Assembly: GCA_022376465.1 (NCBI GenBank)
Contig: JACDTU010000007.1
Coordinates: forward strand, 682,001-746,000
Source: Cubamyces lactineus
Lineage: Eukaryota; Basidiomycota; Agaricomycetes; Polyporales; Polyporaceae
Direction: 5' to 3'
Length of the DNA stretch: 64,000 nt
Under the pieces are notes generated by a model. That model ran no database searches and was not told where the DNA came from. It saw only the letters and a program-made list of their open reading frames with translations. The translations under genes and the position numbers were made by a program. Shown here one piece after another: positions 1-10,765 of the stretch (the stretch's first letter is position 1; each line of letters starts with the position of its first letter).

Positions 1-622
1 TCTTCAATACAAAGGCATGTCCTTGTAGCGCGCTCTTGTCCTCTAGTGATTGGCGTAGTTATTCTGAGCCAGAGATAGTGTACCTGCATCACATTTGTTT
101 CAACCGCCCACATTCAATGCCCGACTTGGTCGGAGTGCCATAGTACCGGAGTCCACATTGCGGTAGCACCGCCACTTGTAGGAGTTTCTGCAGTTGCTTC
201 GTGCCATTGCTGCTCCCAGCTTGGCACCATGATCATCATAGTGCCCTATCGACCGCAAATGTTGACATACACCCTCGGGCTTTGGAGGTAGTTCTCTAGA
301 CATCGCGGTCGGCCATCGGGCTGCTGCACATCGGGCTGACTAAGAGCATGCTCATGGTGCCATCCCAAAGGCGCCTAACACCAAAGGGAGCAATGCTGTG
401 TAGACTCTAGACCCTGGGAGTCGAAGAGGACCCCTGACATATAATAGTGGTCTCGTTCGGTAGCTTTTGACCAATTTGCCTTCCATAGCACGACAGTATA
501 CCGGTCACTACCTTCGCTCTTCGTCAGCACAGGTAAAGCGAGTCAATGTCACCACAGTCCACTTTTCAGATGTAGTCCATTCGTGCTGACTTCGAACTAT
601 CCTTTTGATTGCAGACCCGGGT
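1..622. other. Unassigned left edge
   Basis: No convincing coding sequence. Open frames here are short and biased by composition. The last 200 bases probably hold the promoter and 5' UTR of the first metallo-beta-lactamase-fold gene. No repeat or RNA gene was recognised. Confidence 0.4.
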
Positions 623-1519
623 ATGAGTCTCCCACCGCCCTCTGAAAACCAGGCGTTCTGCCATGTTTCTGCGCTCTTTGCTGGGAGCGTGGACTTCCCA
701 TTAGCATGGGTCCTCGACGGCGTGAGCGAGGATAAGCGCGCCATCGCGCCCGCGCTCTGCTTCCTCCTTCGCCGCTCGTCTAAGAAGGACGAGACCTTCC
801 TGTTCGACCTGGGCATACGCTCCGACTACCAGAATCTGCCACCCGCGGGGCTCAAGTATGTCGTCGAGCGCCTCGGCTTCCGCATCTCCGTCCCGCAAGA
901 CGCTGCCGCTGCCCTAGCCAAGGGCGGCCTGAAGCCCACCGACATCACATACCTCTGCTACTCCCACCTGCACTTCGACCACACCGGCGATGCCGCGCCC
1001 TTCACGAACGCGACGTTCCTCATAGGAGAAGGCGCACGCCCGCTCCTCGAGAACGCCTACCCGAAGAACCCTGACTCGCCCCTGTCCGCGGACGTCGTTC
1101 CAGACGGCCGCCCCACGCGCTTCCTCGACCCGTCCGGCTGGCCGCCGCTCGGCCCGTTCCCGCACGCGCTCGACTTCTACGGGGACGGGAGCCTGTACAT
1201 CGTCGACGCGGGCGCGGGGCACTTCCCGGGGCACGTCAACGTGCTCGCGCGCACGTCCGCGGACGGCGGCTGGATCTACCTCGCGGGCGACAGCGCGCAC
1301 CACTGGGACCTCATCACCGGCAAGGGCCGGATCGCGAAGACGGACCACTTTGGGTGCGCGCATTTGAACCCGGCCGCGTCGGAGGAGCACATCGCGCGCA
1401 TACGCGAGCTGATGGAGAAGAACAGGAGGGTGAGGGTGTTGTTGGCGCATGACGAGCCGTGGTACTCTGAGAACAAGGACGGGCCTGCTTTCTGGCCGGG
1501 CGAGATACCCTCCTTGTGA
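623..1519 (+). CDS. Metallo-beta-lactamase-fold hydrolase, copy 1
   Basis: Single-exon protein of 298 residues of the metallo-beta-lactamase superfamily, closest in style to AHL-lactonase-like fungal hydrolases. Metal-ligand motif SHLHFDH is at residues 114-120 (H115, H117, D119, H120). Further ligands follow: the H in AGHFPGH, the D in AGDSAHHWD, and the late H in LLAHDEPW. I chose the ATG at 623 because the next gene begins with the same MSLPPP sequence; an in-frame ATG at 605 would add six residues. No signal peptide is visible, so a cytosolic enzyme is likely. The substrate cannot be inferred: the fold covers lactones, thioesters, glyoxalase substrates and more. It forms a direct tandem pair with the gene at 2276. 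Confidence 0.9.
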   Translation: MSLPPPSENQAFCHVSALFAGSVDFPLAWVLDGVSEDKRAIAPALCFLLRRSSKKDETFLFDLGIRSDYQNLPPAGLKYVVERLGFRISVPQDAAAALAKGGLKPTDITYLCYSHLHFDHTGDAAPFTNATFLIGEGARPLLENAYPKNPDSPLSADVVPDGRPTRFLDPSGWPPLGPFPHALDFYGDGSLYIVDAGAGHFPGHVNVLARTSADGGWIYLAGDSAHHWDLITGKGRIAKTDHFGCAHLNPAASEEHIARIRELMEKNRRVRVLLAHDEPWYSENKDGPAFWPGEIPSL

Positions 1520-2275
1520 TGTGTGCGAAAGGCGTATGAGTTAGGAAGTACGTTGGTTTTCGTCGATCTCTTCGCTGTCGCTCACGCATTGACACCTTCT
1601 GTACTATTAGATAGCTTGCGGACTCGTGGAAGTAGTAGTATGTAGTATTGTATAACATGATCAATCACCAATCTCATGCGTGTCATACCTCTATTCTGTA
1701 TGCTCACACGGCCTGACAAGATGGCTCTCACCAGGCATCGTACCACCCAAGCCGAACACTACAGCGGAAGCGTCGATGACAGGCTACGCGGCACAAAGTG
1801 GCGCCATATCGCGCACAAACGCAACCCGAGTGTATTCGCCGAGGAAGGGAACGTCCTCAAAACCCTCCGGCGAGGTCACGATGTGCACAAACTCCAAAGC
1901 TTATGACTGCAATGGAAAGTGCATTCCCGAGGTGACTGGCACGCCACGGGCGTACGCAGCGATAAACGCACAGACGTACCTGTATTGCATCCACCGGTTG
2001 GAGCTGGAAGCGTCTTGGCTCTCATAGTGCGCTTCCTGGAGTCAGGGGAGCGGATCCAGTGTCTGCCGCTCCGTATATTGCTAGTAGACGTAGTTTGGAG
2101 ATGAACCTTACGCTGTTCGTTCCCCCACATCCAAGCCTTGCAATCCTGAGCAGGCTCTGTTGTGAAGCGAGACGAAGCGCGACAGTCGCTAGTACTGGTG
2201 AGCTGCAACCAAGCGTCAAAGGGGTTGCTCAAGGCCTAAAACGAGAATATCAGAGAAGCCAACTACAATTCCAAC
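1520..2275. other. Spacer between tandem MBL genes
   Basis: About 750 bases between the two paralogues. No conserved frame was seen. It should contain the 3' UTR of copy 1 and the promoter of copy 2. Confidence 0.4.
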
Positions 2276-3154
2276 ATGAGTCTACCGCCTCCCGGGCCCG
2301 ACCAAGCCTACTGCACCGTCTCCACGCTCGAAGCCGGGCGAGTCGACATGGATCTCGACCAGCTCATCGACACCGCCTCCCCAGGAGAGCGCGCCGACCT
2401 GCCCGACCTGATCTTCCTCCTCCAGCACTCCCGCACCTCCGCCAAGTTTCTCTTCGACCTCGGCGTGCGCCCCGACCCCGAGAACCTCCCCTCGGGCGCC
2501 AAGCGCGTCATCGACAGCATGGGCCTCAAGCTCGCTGGGCAGCCGGACCTGCGCGCCGCGCTCGCGCGGGGCGGGCTCGCCCCCGACGACGTCGCGCACG
2601 TCTGCCTCTCGCACATCCACTTTGACCACACGGGCGAGCCCGCGCTCTTCCCGCGCGCGACGTTCTTGCTGGGGAAGGACGCGGAGCCGGTGATTGCGGA
2701 GCATGCGCCGGACTTTGCGGGCACGATCTATGCGGTGGACGTCCCGCGCGAGCGGACGGAGTTTTTAGGCACGGAGGGGTGGCCGCCGGTTGGGCCGTTT
2801 GCGCATGGGCTTGATTTTTATGGGGATGGGAGCGTGTATATCGTTGACGCGGCGGGGCACGTCCCGGGACACCTGAACTTGCTCGTGCGGACGTCGAGCG
2901 ATGGCGGATGGTTGTACCTCGCTGCGGACAGTGCACACGATTGGAGGATCATCAACGGGCAGGCGGGGTTTGCGCATCATCCGAAGGCGGGGTGTATACA
3001 CAAGAATCCGGCGCAGGCGGTGCGACATGTCGAGCGCATACGGGAGCTGAGGAAGGAACCGAGGGTGAGGGTGTTGTTGACCCATGACATTCCGTGGTAC
3101 GAGGAGAACAAGGGCGGGCCTGCGTTTTGGCCGGGCTCGATTGAGTCGCTGTGA
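2276..3154 (+). CDS. Metallo-beta-lactamase-fold hydrolase, copy 2
   Basis: Single-exon paralogue of 292 residues, collinear with the upstream copy from the MSLPPP start to the shared ending GPAFWPG followed by a short tail. All metal ligands are kept: SHIHFDH at residues 112-118 (H113, H115, D117, H118), AGHVPGH, the D in AADSAHDW, and the H in LLTHDIPW. The middle is more diverged: the segment between the HxHxDH motif and the GWPPVGPFAHGLDFYGDGS block is shorter than in copy 1. No targeting signal is seen. The first half is extremely GC-rich at third codon positions and the second half less so, which is odd for a single exon and could reflect gene conversion. Substrate unknown. Confidence 0.9.
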   Translation: MSLPPPGPDQAYCTVSTLEAGRVDMDLDQLIDTASPGERADLPDLIFLLQHSRTSAKFLFDLGVRPDPENLPSGAKRVIDSMGLKLAGQPDLRAALARGGLAPDDVAHVCLSHIHFDHTGEPALFPRATFLLGKDAEPVIAEHAPDFAGTIYAVDVPRERTEFLGTEGWPPVGPFAHGLDFYGDGSVYIVDAAGHVPGHLNLLVRTSSDGGWLYLAADSAHDWRIINGQAGFAHHPKAGCIHKNPAQAVRHVERIRELRKEPRVRVLLTHDIPWYEENKGGPAFWPGSIESL

Positions 3155-5136
3155 GGTATGGCGTGGACATACTGACTGCGCATCCTTTGACTTACCACGA
3201 AGTTCTTAAAACGTAGGGACACCACGGCCCAATTTGGCGATGTACAGCATCATATAGTAGGTGTGCGGAATCAGCGGGAGGAGGCAGGTGTGTTCGCTTC
3301 TGCCACTTTCGATACCGAGCTGAACGGCAGATGCGGGGTAGGGCTAGGATGGAAACAGCAGTCAGAAGCAGCCAGCGGCGACGTCAAGCTTTCCACGTAG
3401 TGACACTGTACCTGTATTCTATGACATATTGACCCGTTGAGTTCAATCACACTCGTGCGCATCCCACCTCACTTGACTGAGGCGATCAAGTCCTTCAAGT
3501 TGCAAGTACACGATTCTAGCAAGAACATATGCATTGCACGCTCTCTTTGGGCAGTCATCATAACCCTCCGCGCGCTCGATGGTTCTGAGATGCAGCTCAT
3601 CAAGGGCTCAGGACCGATAATGAATCGCAACAAAGAGGCAATCTGACAAGCGACAGGACATCTTGGACAACGGGGGGTGATCTCGGCGATGGCAGTACCC
3701 CACACTCTCATTGTACGCACCAAATGTATAGGGATGTCCTCCATCGCCAACACTTCTGTTGATAACGTGTTGACCAACTGCCATGAAGCACGCCGCAACC
3801 AGATGGGGGAGATGATCTTACAGTGATTTTTGCCCTTGTTGTCTGAGCGGAACCGGCGCGTGTACTTTGCTGCAGAGCGCGCACTCTCCGTGCATTCTGA
3901 CATAGCTTTCTGATTGCCTGCACGAGACAACTGCGATGGACTGGCGATTGAGAGATTTGCGGCAGCGTCCCTGCCCAACAACCTACCTTTTTCAGCACCG
4001 AACTACTGATTCCTGCCCTGGCATTGTACCCGTACAATGCAGGCGAGAAGACGAGATGCACACGCGCCGGTTCGGAGAAAGTCCGCGACGTCCCGCATGT
4101 GCGATAGGACGGTGACTGGACGCGATTGCTCGGCGTCGCGTGAGGAGGTCGCAGCCGAAGGCTCGCAGAAGGGGGTTGATGATGATGCTGATTGTTCTAG
4201 ATGGCAGGGCGGAGGGAAGAGCGGCGAGATTGGGAAGGTCGTACCCTTTGAGCGGAGTGGGACACGCTCGAAGGCTCATTCTCCGCCACTCCGTCGCAGC
4301 CGTCGAGATTGCCGCTCGAGGCCGCGACCGAGGAGAACAAAGGGCGATACGTACTGGCTGACATGTATAACGGAGGAAGGAGCGGGCAGAGTCAGGATGG
4401 CTCATTATGCTGCGTTCGGACAAGAAAGGGAGCTAGATGGGCGTTACGGAGATTGCGAGCGTGGGCAGAGTCAGATAGCTTTACCGGAGGAATGCATGTC
4501 GTTTGTGTGCATTTCGGACGAGAAAAGCAGGTGGATGCTGTCGAGCTGATTCACGGCAAGCAGTGGACGGCAGGCGGCTGTGGGCAGAATGACAGCAGGC
4601 GGTGTGATGGGCTATTGACACGTTGAAAAGCACGCAGGTCTGAGACGAGGGCTCTACGAGCGATGAGGGCTCCAGCATAGAATAAGCATGCGGTAGTTTG
4701 TGTAGAGAGGTTGCGAGGGAGGAGAGAGGATGGTGGCGCCGGGGAACAAAGCGTATTGCGAGATGGAGATCTGGATGGATGAGGTAAGGGATTGGTACAA
4801 TGGGAGTAAGGAGCAGTGATGAACGCCGGAATAGTAGAGATTGAATCGGCTAATAGGATGATGAAAGGAGGGAATACAAAACGGGGAAAGAAGAATGGGC
4901 CGGAGTTCGGAAATCGTAGGCAAGGCCTCGCATTCGAATCGAAACGAACGCGGATTCTCAGTCTCTTTCCTGTCACCGTCTCTGGATCTCCGCTCCGGGC
5001 TCGCTCTCTGGTCCATCCGCCCTCTCTCCCCTCCCACCATCCGTCTCACTCCGCCTCCATTCCTCCCTCCCCCCTCCTCCCCCTCCCTCTCTCCGTTCCT
5101 TCTCCCCCTCCTCCATCCCACTCCGCGTCCCGCTCG
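3155..5136. other. Long intergenic region upstream of FAM72-like gene
   Basis: About 2 kb. The longest open frame is 3469-3981 on the minus strand (170 codons), with no recognisable family and no clear intron structure. The last 150 bases (about 5020-5136) are a strong C/T tract on the + strand, typical of fungal core promoters and 5' UTRs, and point to the FAM72-like gene. Confidence 0.4.
5020..5130 (+). promoter_or_regulatory. CT-rich promoter/5' UTR tract
   Basis: An almost pure C/T run on the + strand ends just before the chosen ATG at 5137. Pyrimidine tracts in this position commonly mark transcription start regions in filamentous fungi. Assignment to the FAM72-like gene is inference from position. 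Confidence 0.5.
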
Positions 5137-7406
5137 ATGCCCGCGAGGACGCGCTCCTCTTCTCCCGATCTCGACCTCAGTTTTCCTCGCTTCCATACAC
5201 GGCCCCCTCCCCATCCGCTCTCCTCTGCCCACGTCCGCAGAGACAGCTACGACGACAGAACAAACCTTGACAACCCTCTCTACGCCCTCGCCATGCCCGC
5301 CCAGCTCGTCCGCATAGACACTTCAGCTGCTTCTGCCGCTGCCCCCTCTCCATCAGCACCCCCAGACCAATTTGTCTCACATTCCGGCTGGTCGCCTGCT
5401 TCCCAACGTGTATACCCCGATCCGTCTTCGATACCCCCTCACTGGCAGGTTCATCCTGCCCATGCCGCGCAATTTCGCGACGGCCGCCAAGTTATTCCCC
5501 CTGGGAGCGCCCTTCAGGGGAACAACCAAATTCCCTGGTCTCGCGCGTACCCTGTAAGTGGCGGGTACGTCCGCATCGTCCCAGGCCAGCCTTTCGTCTC
5601 GCCGCCGCCGCCTCCCATACCGCACAAGGTCTGGATCTTGGACTGCAAAACATGCGGCACCTTCCTCACGAACCGCGGCATGAAGGTGAGCTCGTTTCTT
5701 AGCCCCGCTACGCCCGCCTGAGGCAACGTGAGTGTTGTGCCGCCGCCCTGTCGAGCCTTACACCCGACACCATCCGGTACAGTGTAGTATTCAATTGTTC
5801 TTGCGCCAGAGTGAGAATATGAGAATACAACGCTCATGCTGTTGCCATGGAACGCCTCCGGACGCTGTACCACTTTGTCGCGCGTGCGCATACAGCCACT
5901 CGCCCGCCGACGTCGCGGGACGCGTACGCACAGATCTGGCCGTCGGCTGGAATGCGCGACCGCGCTGTCCGTGGGTAACCGCGTATTCCAAGGCGCGCTC
6001 CCGCGAAGCCGCCTTCTGGCCGGATACACGAGCCAACACGAGACTGACCGACCGCCTCGATCACACAGGCCGTGCTTCTATTACGTCCAAACGTCCCGCT
6101 CTACTCCACCGATGCCCTCCCGATCAACTGCTCTGCCTTCTCCCCTCCCCCGGACCAGCCCTCGTCGACGTCCTCACACGCGCCCTCGCTCTCAGTGTCA
6201 TCCACCGGCTCCTCGTCGTCTTCTGCCTCCGGCGGGACGTCTTCAACACGGTCATCAATATCTGGGCCGTCGAGCGGGTTCCAGCCTGGTGACTCCGCTC
6301 AGCCATCCGCAACATCGCCTGAACGCCCGCCCTCCAGGACGTGTGAGTGCCTGACCCAGACACTATGCTGCCACGGGTGCGGGAACGCGGTAGGGTACAT
6401 GATCGTGTCACCGTGCCAGAGGTGCACCTCGTCTATCACCGCAAACAACCGCTCGACGAACGGACACCGGTTCGTGTTTTACTCGAGCGAGATTACTGCA
6501 TGCGAACGGCACTACGTCCCGGGCGAACGTGGCGTGAGCCCGGTCCCTCCGGCCGCTTCGACGACCTCTGCTTCTGTCTCGGTAAGTGCAGGTAACATGC
6601 ACGTCGGTACTCGGACTGGCACGCCCCCGAGGCATCCAGCGGCTCCTCAGCAGATGTATCCGCCTTCTGCAACACCCTCACCTACGACGAGCACTCCCGC
6701 GTCGATGCCACCGTTATCCTCGCCTCCTATCCCTGCAGGAAGGCGAACGTCCGTCGATTACCTCCCAACGAGTGCGCCAGACGCTCCTAGCGCCGTTCTC
6801 GCCTCGCCTATATCGTCGACCCCAGGGAATTTGTCCCCCAGCGCCCTTGCTGCGCGTTCTCGGACCACCTCCGCTGCCGTTCAAGCCCAACTAGCAGCCA
6901 GCCATCCAATGGCGCAGATGGTGCCTCCAGTCCCACCCAATTCGCACACCGCGTCGCCACATGCCTTGAGTACGCCGACGTTCGCAGAGCCGAGCGTGCA
7001 CGGGTCCCCCGGTGCCGGCGTCTCCCTGTCACCTGCTCGTGCGCGAGCGGCGTCGACATCTGCGGCGTTGACGTACTCGCACCCGCTCTCATTCCAGCCA
7101 TACGCCGGCTCCGCGCGTCTGCAGCAGGCTCCTTCACGCACCGCAGGCCAGCCGCCTCACGCGTCTCCGCCGCCTTCTACCCCTCCGGTCGTTGCTGCGG
7201 CTGCGACGATAGAACCGCTCAAAGCGGGCGAGCTGCTGTATTGGCACCACCTCACGCGCAGCGGGGAGATTCCTGCGGTAGAGGAGGACCCGCGGGCCCG
7301 GATGGGCGCCGCTGCGCAGGCCGAAAAGGAGAGAGCGCAGGCGGAGCTGGAAAGCAGGGCTGGCCGGAGGAGGGTAGCTGTCAGAGGCGTTGTGGCCGGG
7401 CGGTGA
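5137..7406 (+). CDS. FAM72: FAM72-family zinc protein with low-complexity insertions
   Basis: Two exons, 5137-5685 and 6069-7406, joined in phase 0 by a GTGAGC...CACAG intron of 383 nt; about 628 residues. The FAM72 hallmarks are collinear: CKTC at 170-173, TNRGMK then AVLLL across the splice junction, a C-rich block CECLTQTLCCHGCGNAVGY near 275-293, then SPCQRC and NGHRFVFYSSEI. A late LLYWHHLTRSGEIPAVEED matches the family's terminal LLWGNLPEIEE-like element. The cysteine pairs suggest zinc binding. Vertebrate members are about 149 residues. Here a Ser-rich spacer separates the two zinc parts and a Pro/Ser/Thr-rich stretch of over 200 residues separates the core from the terminal element, plus a long disordered N-terminus. 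The start is uncertain: ATG at 5293 is an alternative. Function in fungi unknown; in animals linked to base-excision repair factors and proliferation. Confidence 0.8.
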
Positions 7407-9619
7407 GAGCCTCGCTGTCGTGCTACCTCTTTAGGCGCCTGTCTGCGGGACTTACGCTGTATCCTTCGCTCGGGGATGGCTGGACGGCATTGCAGACGTT
7501 TTACACTGAAAACGGGAATGGAAGATACCAATGACGAAGAGTAGCGCCCTGAGGAACGAAGACCAACGGACGACCACCGCTGCCATCGCCGCCGCTGCCA
7601 CAATGGATGGAACGGACTGACTGACTGATTGACTGACGACTGGCTGGTATCTATCTGTCTTTATTCATCACTATCGCTGTATATGTTTGCGCAATCCCCC
7701 TCCGCACCGTCCTCGCCTCGCCCCGCACCGCCTTACCCCCCTCTGTCCGTCCGCCTATCTTACAAAACGATTTTTCCGGCCACTCTCCGGCCACTACATG
7801 GGCCCGGCCACGCACAACACGACACGGGACAGCGTGACAGCGGCGGACGGTGTGTACATAGTATCTATATCCATATCCACATCCCGCCCGACTATCGACT
7901 CTCGCTCGACTCGGGCCGAACCTCGACCTCTCTCTCGCTCTCTCGCTACGACCCCGCCACGTTATTCATCGACGCCTTCTTGACGCCCCATTCACTCTTT
8001 TCTCCCTTGTCGCGTGTTCCGTAGATACCCCCTCCTTTCTCTCACTCACTCACTAAGTGTATAGGCTCTCTCTCTCTGTCGCCTTGGGCATACCTTCTTC
8101 CCGTCTTTCCTCGGCCTCGCACACACATCATCTGGTCGTCCAGGGTCCTTCTCTTCGACTCGACCTCGACCTTGACCTCGGCTTTAACCACCGCACCCGC
8201 ACACCCACACCCACACGGTCGTTTCTCCGCCCGCCCGCGCACTCGGCCCGTTCAGTACATCGTCTCCTCTCCGTCTCTCCGTGTCCGTGTTCACATTTTG
8301 TCAATATGTATCGATCAGCCGCATATTTCTCCTTCTCCTTCTCCCCGTGTCCGATCCCACCTCTTCTTGTCTTGTCCCCCAAATCTCCCCCCGTTACCCT
8401 GTCCCCTCCCCTTCCTCCTCTTCCCACTTCTCCGAATTGACGGAGGTTCACACCCATACATTCCAACCCTCCGCCCCAACCCACTCATACCGCACCCAAA
8501 CCGCATTCCGCACCCCGTTCCCCGCATTTTCTGCACTCCGCACCCCGCACTCTGCACCCTTCGTAAGTAGTCAGCCGAAGCAGCTGTTCATATCCGCCGT
8601 CGCCTCGTGTCGTGTCGTGTCGTACCGTGTCATATCGTGCCATGTCGTATCGTGTCGTGTCGTGTTCTGTTCAGTCCTGGTCAAACGCAAAGTTGTTTAT
8701 TCTGTCGTTTATCGTTGTCGTCGTCCTAGAGAATCTACAAACGTCGGAGCCTTGTTTGAAACTATCATAAGCCCTTCGTCCCTCGGAAACACTCGCGAGC
8801 TGACCTGTAACCGAACGTACCAGAGCCAGCTCCACGATCTGCTCAAGCACCAGTAACCACAGATCCAGCTTTGCACTAGTACTAGTGCCGGTGGGGGCCA
8901 GAGATTCAGCTAGTAGAGGGAGATCTGGTACGAATCTCGTGTACAATCTCGTACTACTACAAGTTGCGGCGCCATCTCGTATACGGATCGGTGGCTGTAC
9001 ATGTTGCATCTAGTTCCGTTCACGGGGGAGTGCCGCGGCACGCCGATGTGTACGGTATGTGGGACAAGCTCTATCATGAGTAAGCCGCGCCGCATGTTGG
9101 TACGTCGTGTCACAATAGGTACGCTCCAGTCGTGCCGGTGCGAGGGCCGACAAGGAGTGAGCGGAGCGTGTTGGCTGGCCACTGCTATGAGTTTTACGGG
9201 AGATTGAAACTTGGTAGACAGACCCGGACAATCCGATCGGGTTCACGGAGAAGATGCGTATAGTATGTACATGGTGAGAGAGGAGTTCAGAAGAGATATA
9301 GACAGGGCGGTGGTATACTGATAGTACATAGCGACGAGTAGGGTGCCCGGCTCGCGGGAGACCACTGACCACTGCACAACAAGAAGATAATGACGACGAC
9401 GCGACAAGAAGGGTACACTGTCCAACAACCAGAATGCAGGAGGGAGCGTGTAAGAGATACAAACAAGATCGTCCAGAACACGACGGCACAGCACCGCACG
9501 TTCCCCCGAACAGGCTTCGATCGCCGACGCACAGGCCCAAATTCAAACCTCAAGCACACAGCGCCACGACACGACGAGTGGGTGCGTGCGAGCGGCCGTG
9601 ATCACCCACGGCGGCTCCC
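7407..9619. other. Gene-free, CT-rich interval
   Basis: About 2.2 kb without a supported gene. Positions 7680-8560 are strongly pyrimidine-rich on the + strand, like a promoter or long 5' UTR, but no coding exon follows on that strand. A degenerate GTGTC pentamer array sits at 8600-8675. From 8700 to 9600 nothing was recognised; the open frames are short. Confidence 0.4.
8600..8675. repeat. Degenerate (CGTGT)n pentamer microsatellite
   Basis: The sequence reads as successive CGTGT/CGTAT/CATGT pentamers, for example cgtgtcgtgtcgtaccgtgt. A second short copy of the same pentamer lies near 42921-42942. Confidence 0.75.
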
Positions 9620-10765
9620 CTATACGCCGCGCATCCCGACCGGCGCATCTATTTGATGGGCACCGATGAAGGCCATGAACCTGTTGAAGTTCGTGGCGCT
9701 GTTGCCGTAGTCGTGCAGCTCGTAGTCCTTCATGAGCTTCGACATGTCTTCCGCTGGAGAGGAAGGAGGCGAGGAAGGGAGGGGGGAAGAACAAACGGTC
9801 AGCGGGCGTGAATGCGACGTTACTCGAAGCAAGTGACAGAGGAGTGCAGACTGCACTGGCGTGCCAGAAGGGAAGGGGTTATGGGATCCACGCACCTGTG
9901 TATTGAACGAGAGAATTCGCGTCCGCCGGCCATAGCGCGCTTTTCTCCCCGTTGCTGAAGACGATCGGTGCGAATGGCTCCGTCGGGTTCGCCCAGGTCA
10001 ACGCCGCGTTCTTGCGCCGCGACTTTCTGCAGGGGACAAGACCATGGCGAAGGGTAAACGCGGCAGGTCAGCGTCCTCTACGGCATAAGGAACAGAGAAG
10101 GTCAGACGTACGAGTTCTGGAGCGCGGCTTCCATGGCCGTAACCTGGGCTCTCCCCTCCGTGATCTCGTCCTGGAGCGGCCGGGAGAGATGCTTGGGGTA
10201 CATCTGCTCGTCCATCTGGACTTTGACCTGGCGCTTTACCTCGGACTTGATGAGATTCTGGAAGTGTTCCCTGCATGTTCGTAGACGAGTTCAGATGGCC
10301 AGCGCGGTATGCGAGGCGGGAGCGGAGAGATATAACGCACGTCATTCGGGCGAGAGCGTCGGACTTGTAGTCACCCTTGACCTTCTCGCGGATGCCCTCC
10401 ATTTGCTCAGCAGTAAGCGCATCCTGGGCGTCAACCTTTCTACTGAGCTCCCCAATCTGCTCGCTCGCCCCTTCCTGCAGGCGCGATGACGATGGAGTCC
10501 ACGATATGCGAGTTCAATAGCGTGCCGCCGTGGCTCGAGGTGGGCACTCACCAAAGTGGGGCACATTTCTTTTACTTGTTGGCCGCATTCCTGTAGGTCA
10601 TTGAGCGCGGAATTACTGAATTGAGGGCTTGAATCAAGTCGTAGCCACGACGAGCACAAGACGCACTTACAACATCCTGTTCGTTGTTCTCATAGCTCCC
10701 AGATTTTGGAGGATGACCCGAGGGTCGATCGTTTTGGGCGCGGGCGTCACGCTAGTGGAAGACAT
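9620..10765 (-). CDS. Conserved-looking multi-exon protein of unknown function
   Basis: I do not recognise the family. The start is MSSTSVTPAPKTIDPRVIL at 10765. Six exons read through consistent GT-AG introns, giving roughly 230 residues. In order: the N-terminal exon ending ...AMRTTNR; NSALNDLQECGQQVKEMCPT; a charged helical exon with SRKVDAQDALTAEQMEGIRE; EHFQNLIKSEVKRQVKVQMD and TAMEAALQNS; then SRRKNAALTWANPTEPFAPI and SNGEKSALWPADANSLVQYT; ending with a C-terminal exon DYELHDYGNSATNFNRFMAF...GVR-like tail and stop at 9620. The middle is predicted helical and possibly coiled-coil; there is no signal peptide or membrane segment. Clean splicing with amphipathic, non-repetitive sequence in every exon argues that it is real. 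Exon borders are by eye. Confidence 0.7.

Noticed and set aside
3437..3646. Plus-strand frame read as an ADF/GMF-like exon (IPPHLTEAIKSFKL)
   Set aside because: Superficial similarity to a GMF start, but no continuation with the family's conserved blocks downstream.
3469..3981. 170-codon minus-strand frame as a gene
   Set aside because: No domain, no splice structure and scattered Arg/Ser/Cys composition typical of chance frames; left as intergenic.
5686..6068. Extra coding exon inside the FAM72-like intron
   Set aside because: RGMK and AVLL are contiguous in the family, and the frames inside are short.
8281..8856. 191-codon plus-strand frame in the CT-rich interval
   Set aside because: Ser/Pro/Val runs follow from pyrimidine tracts and the pentamer array; no protein character.
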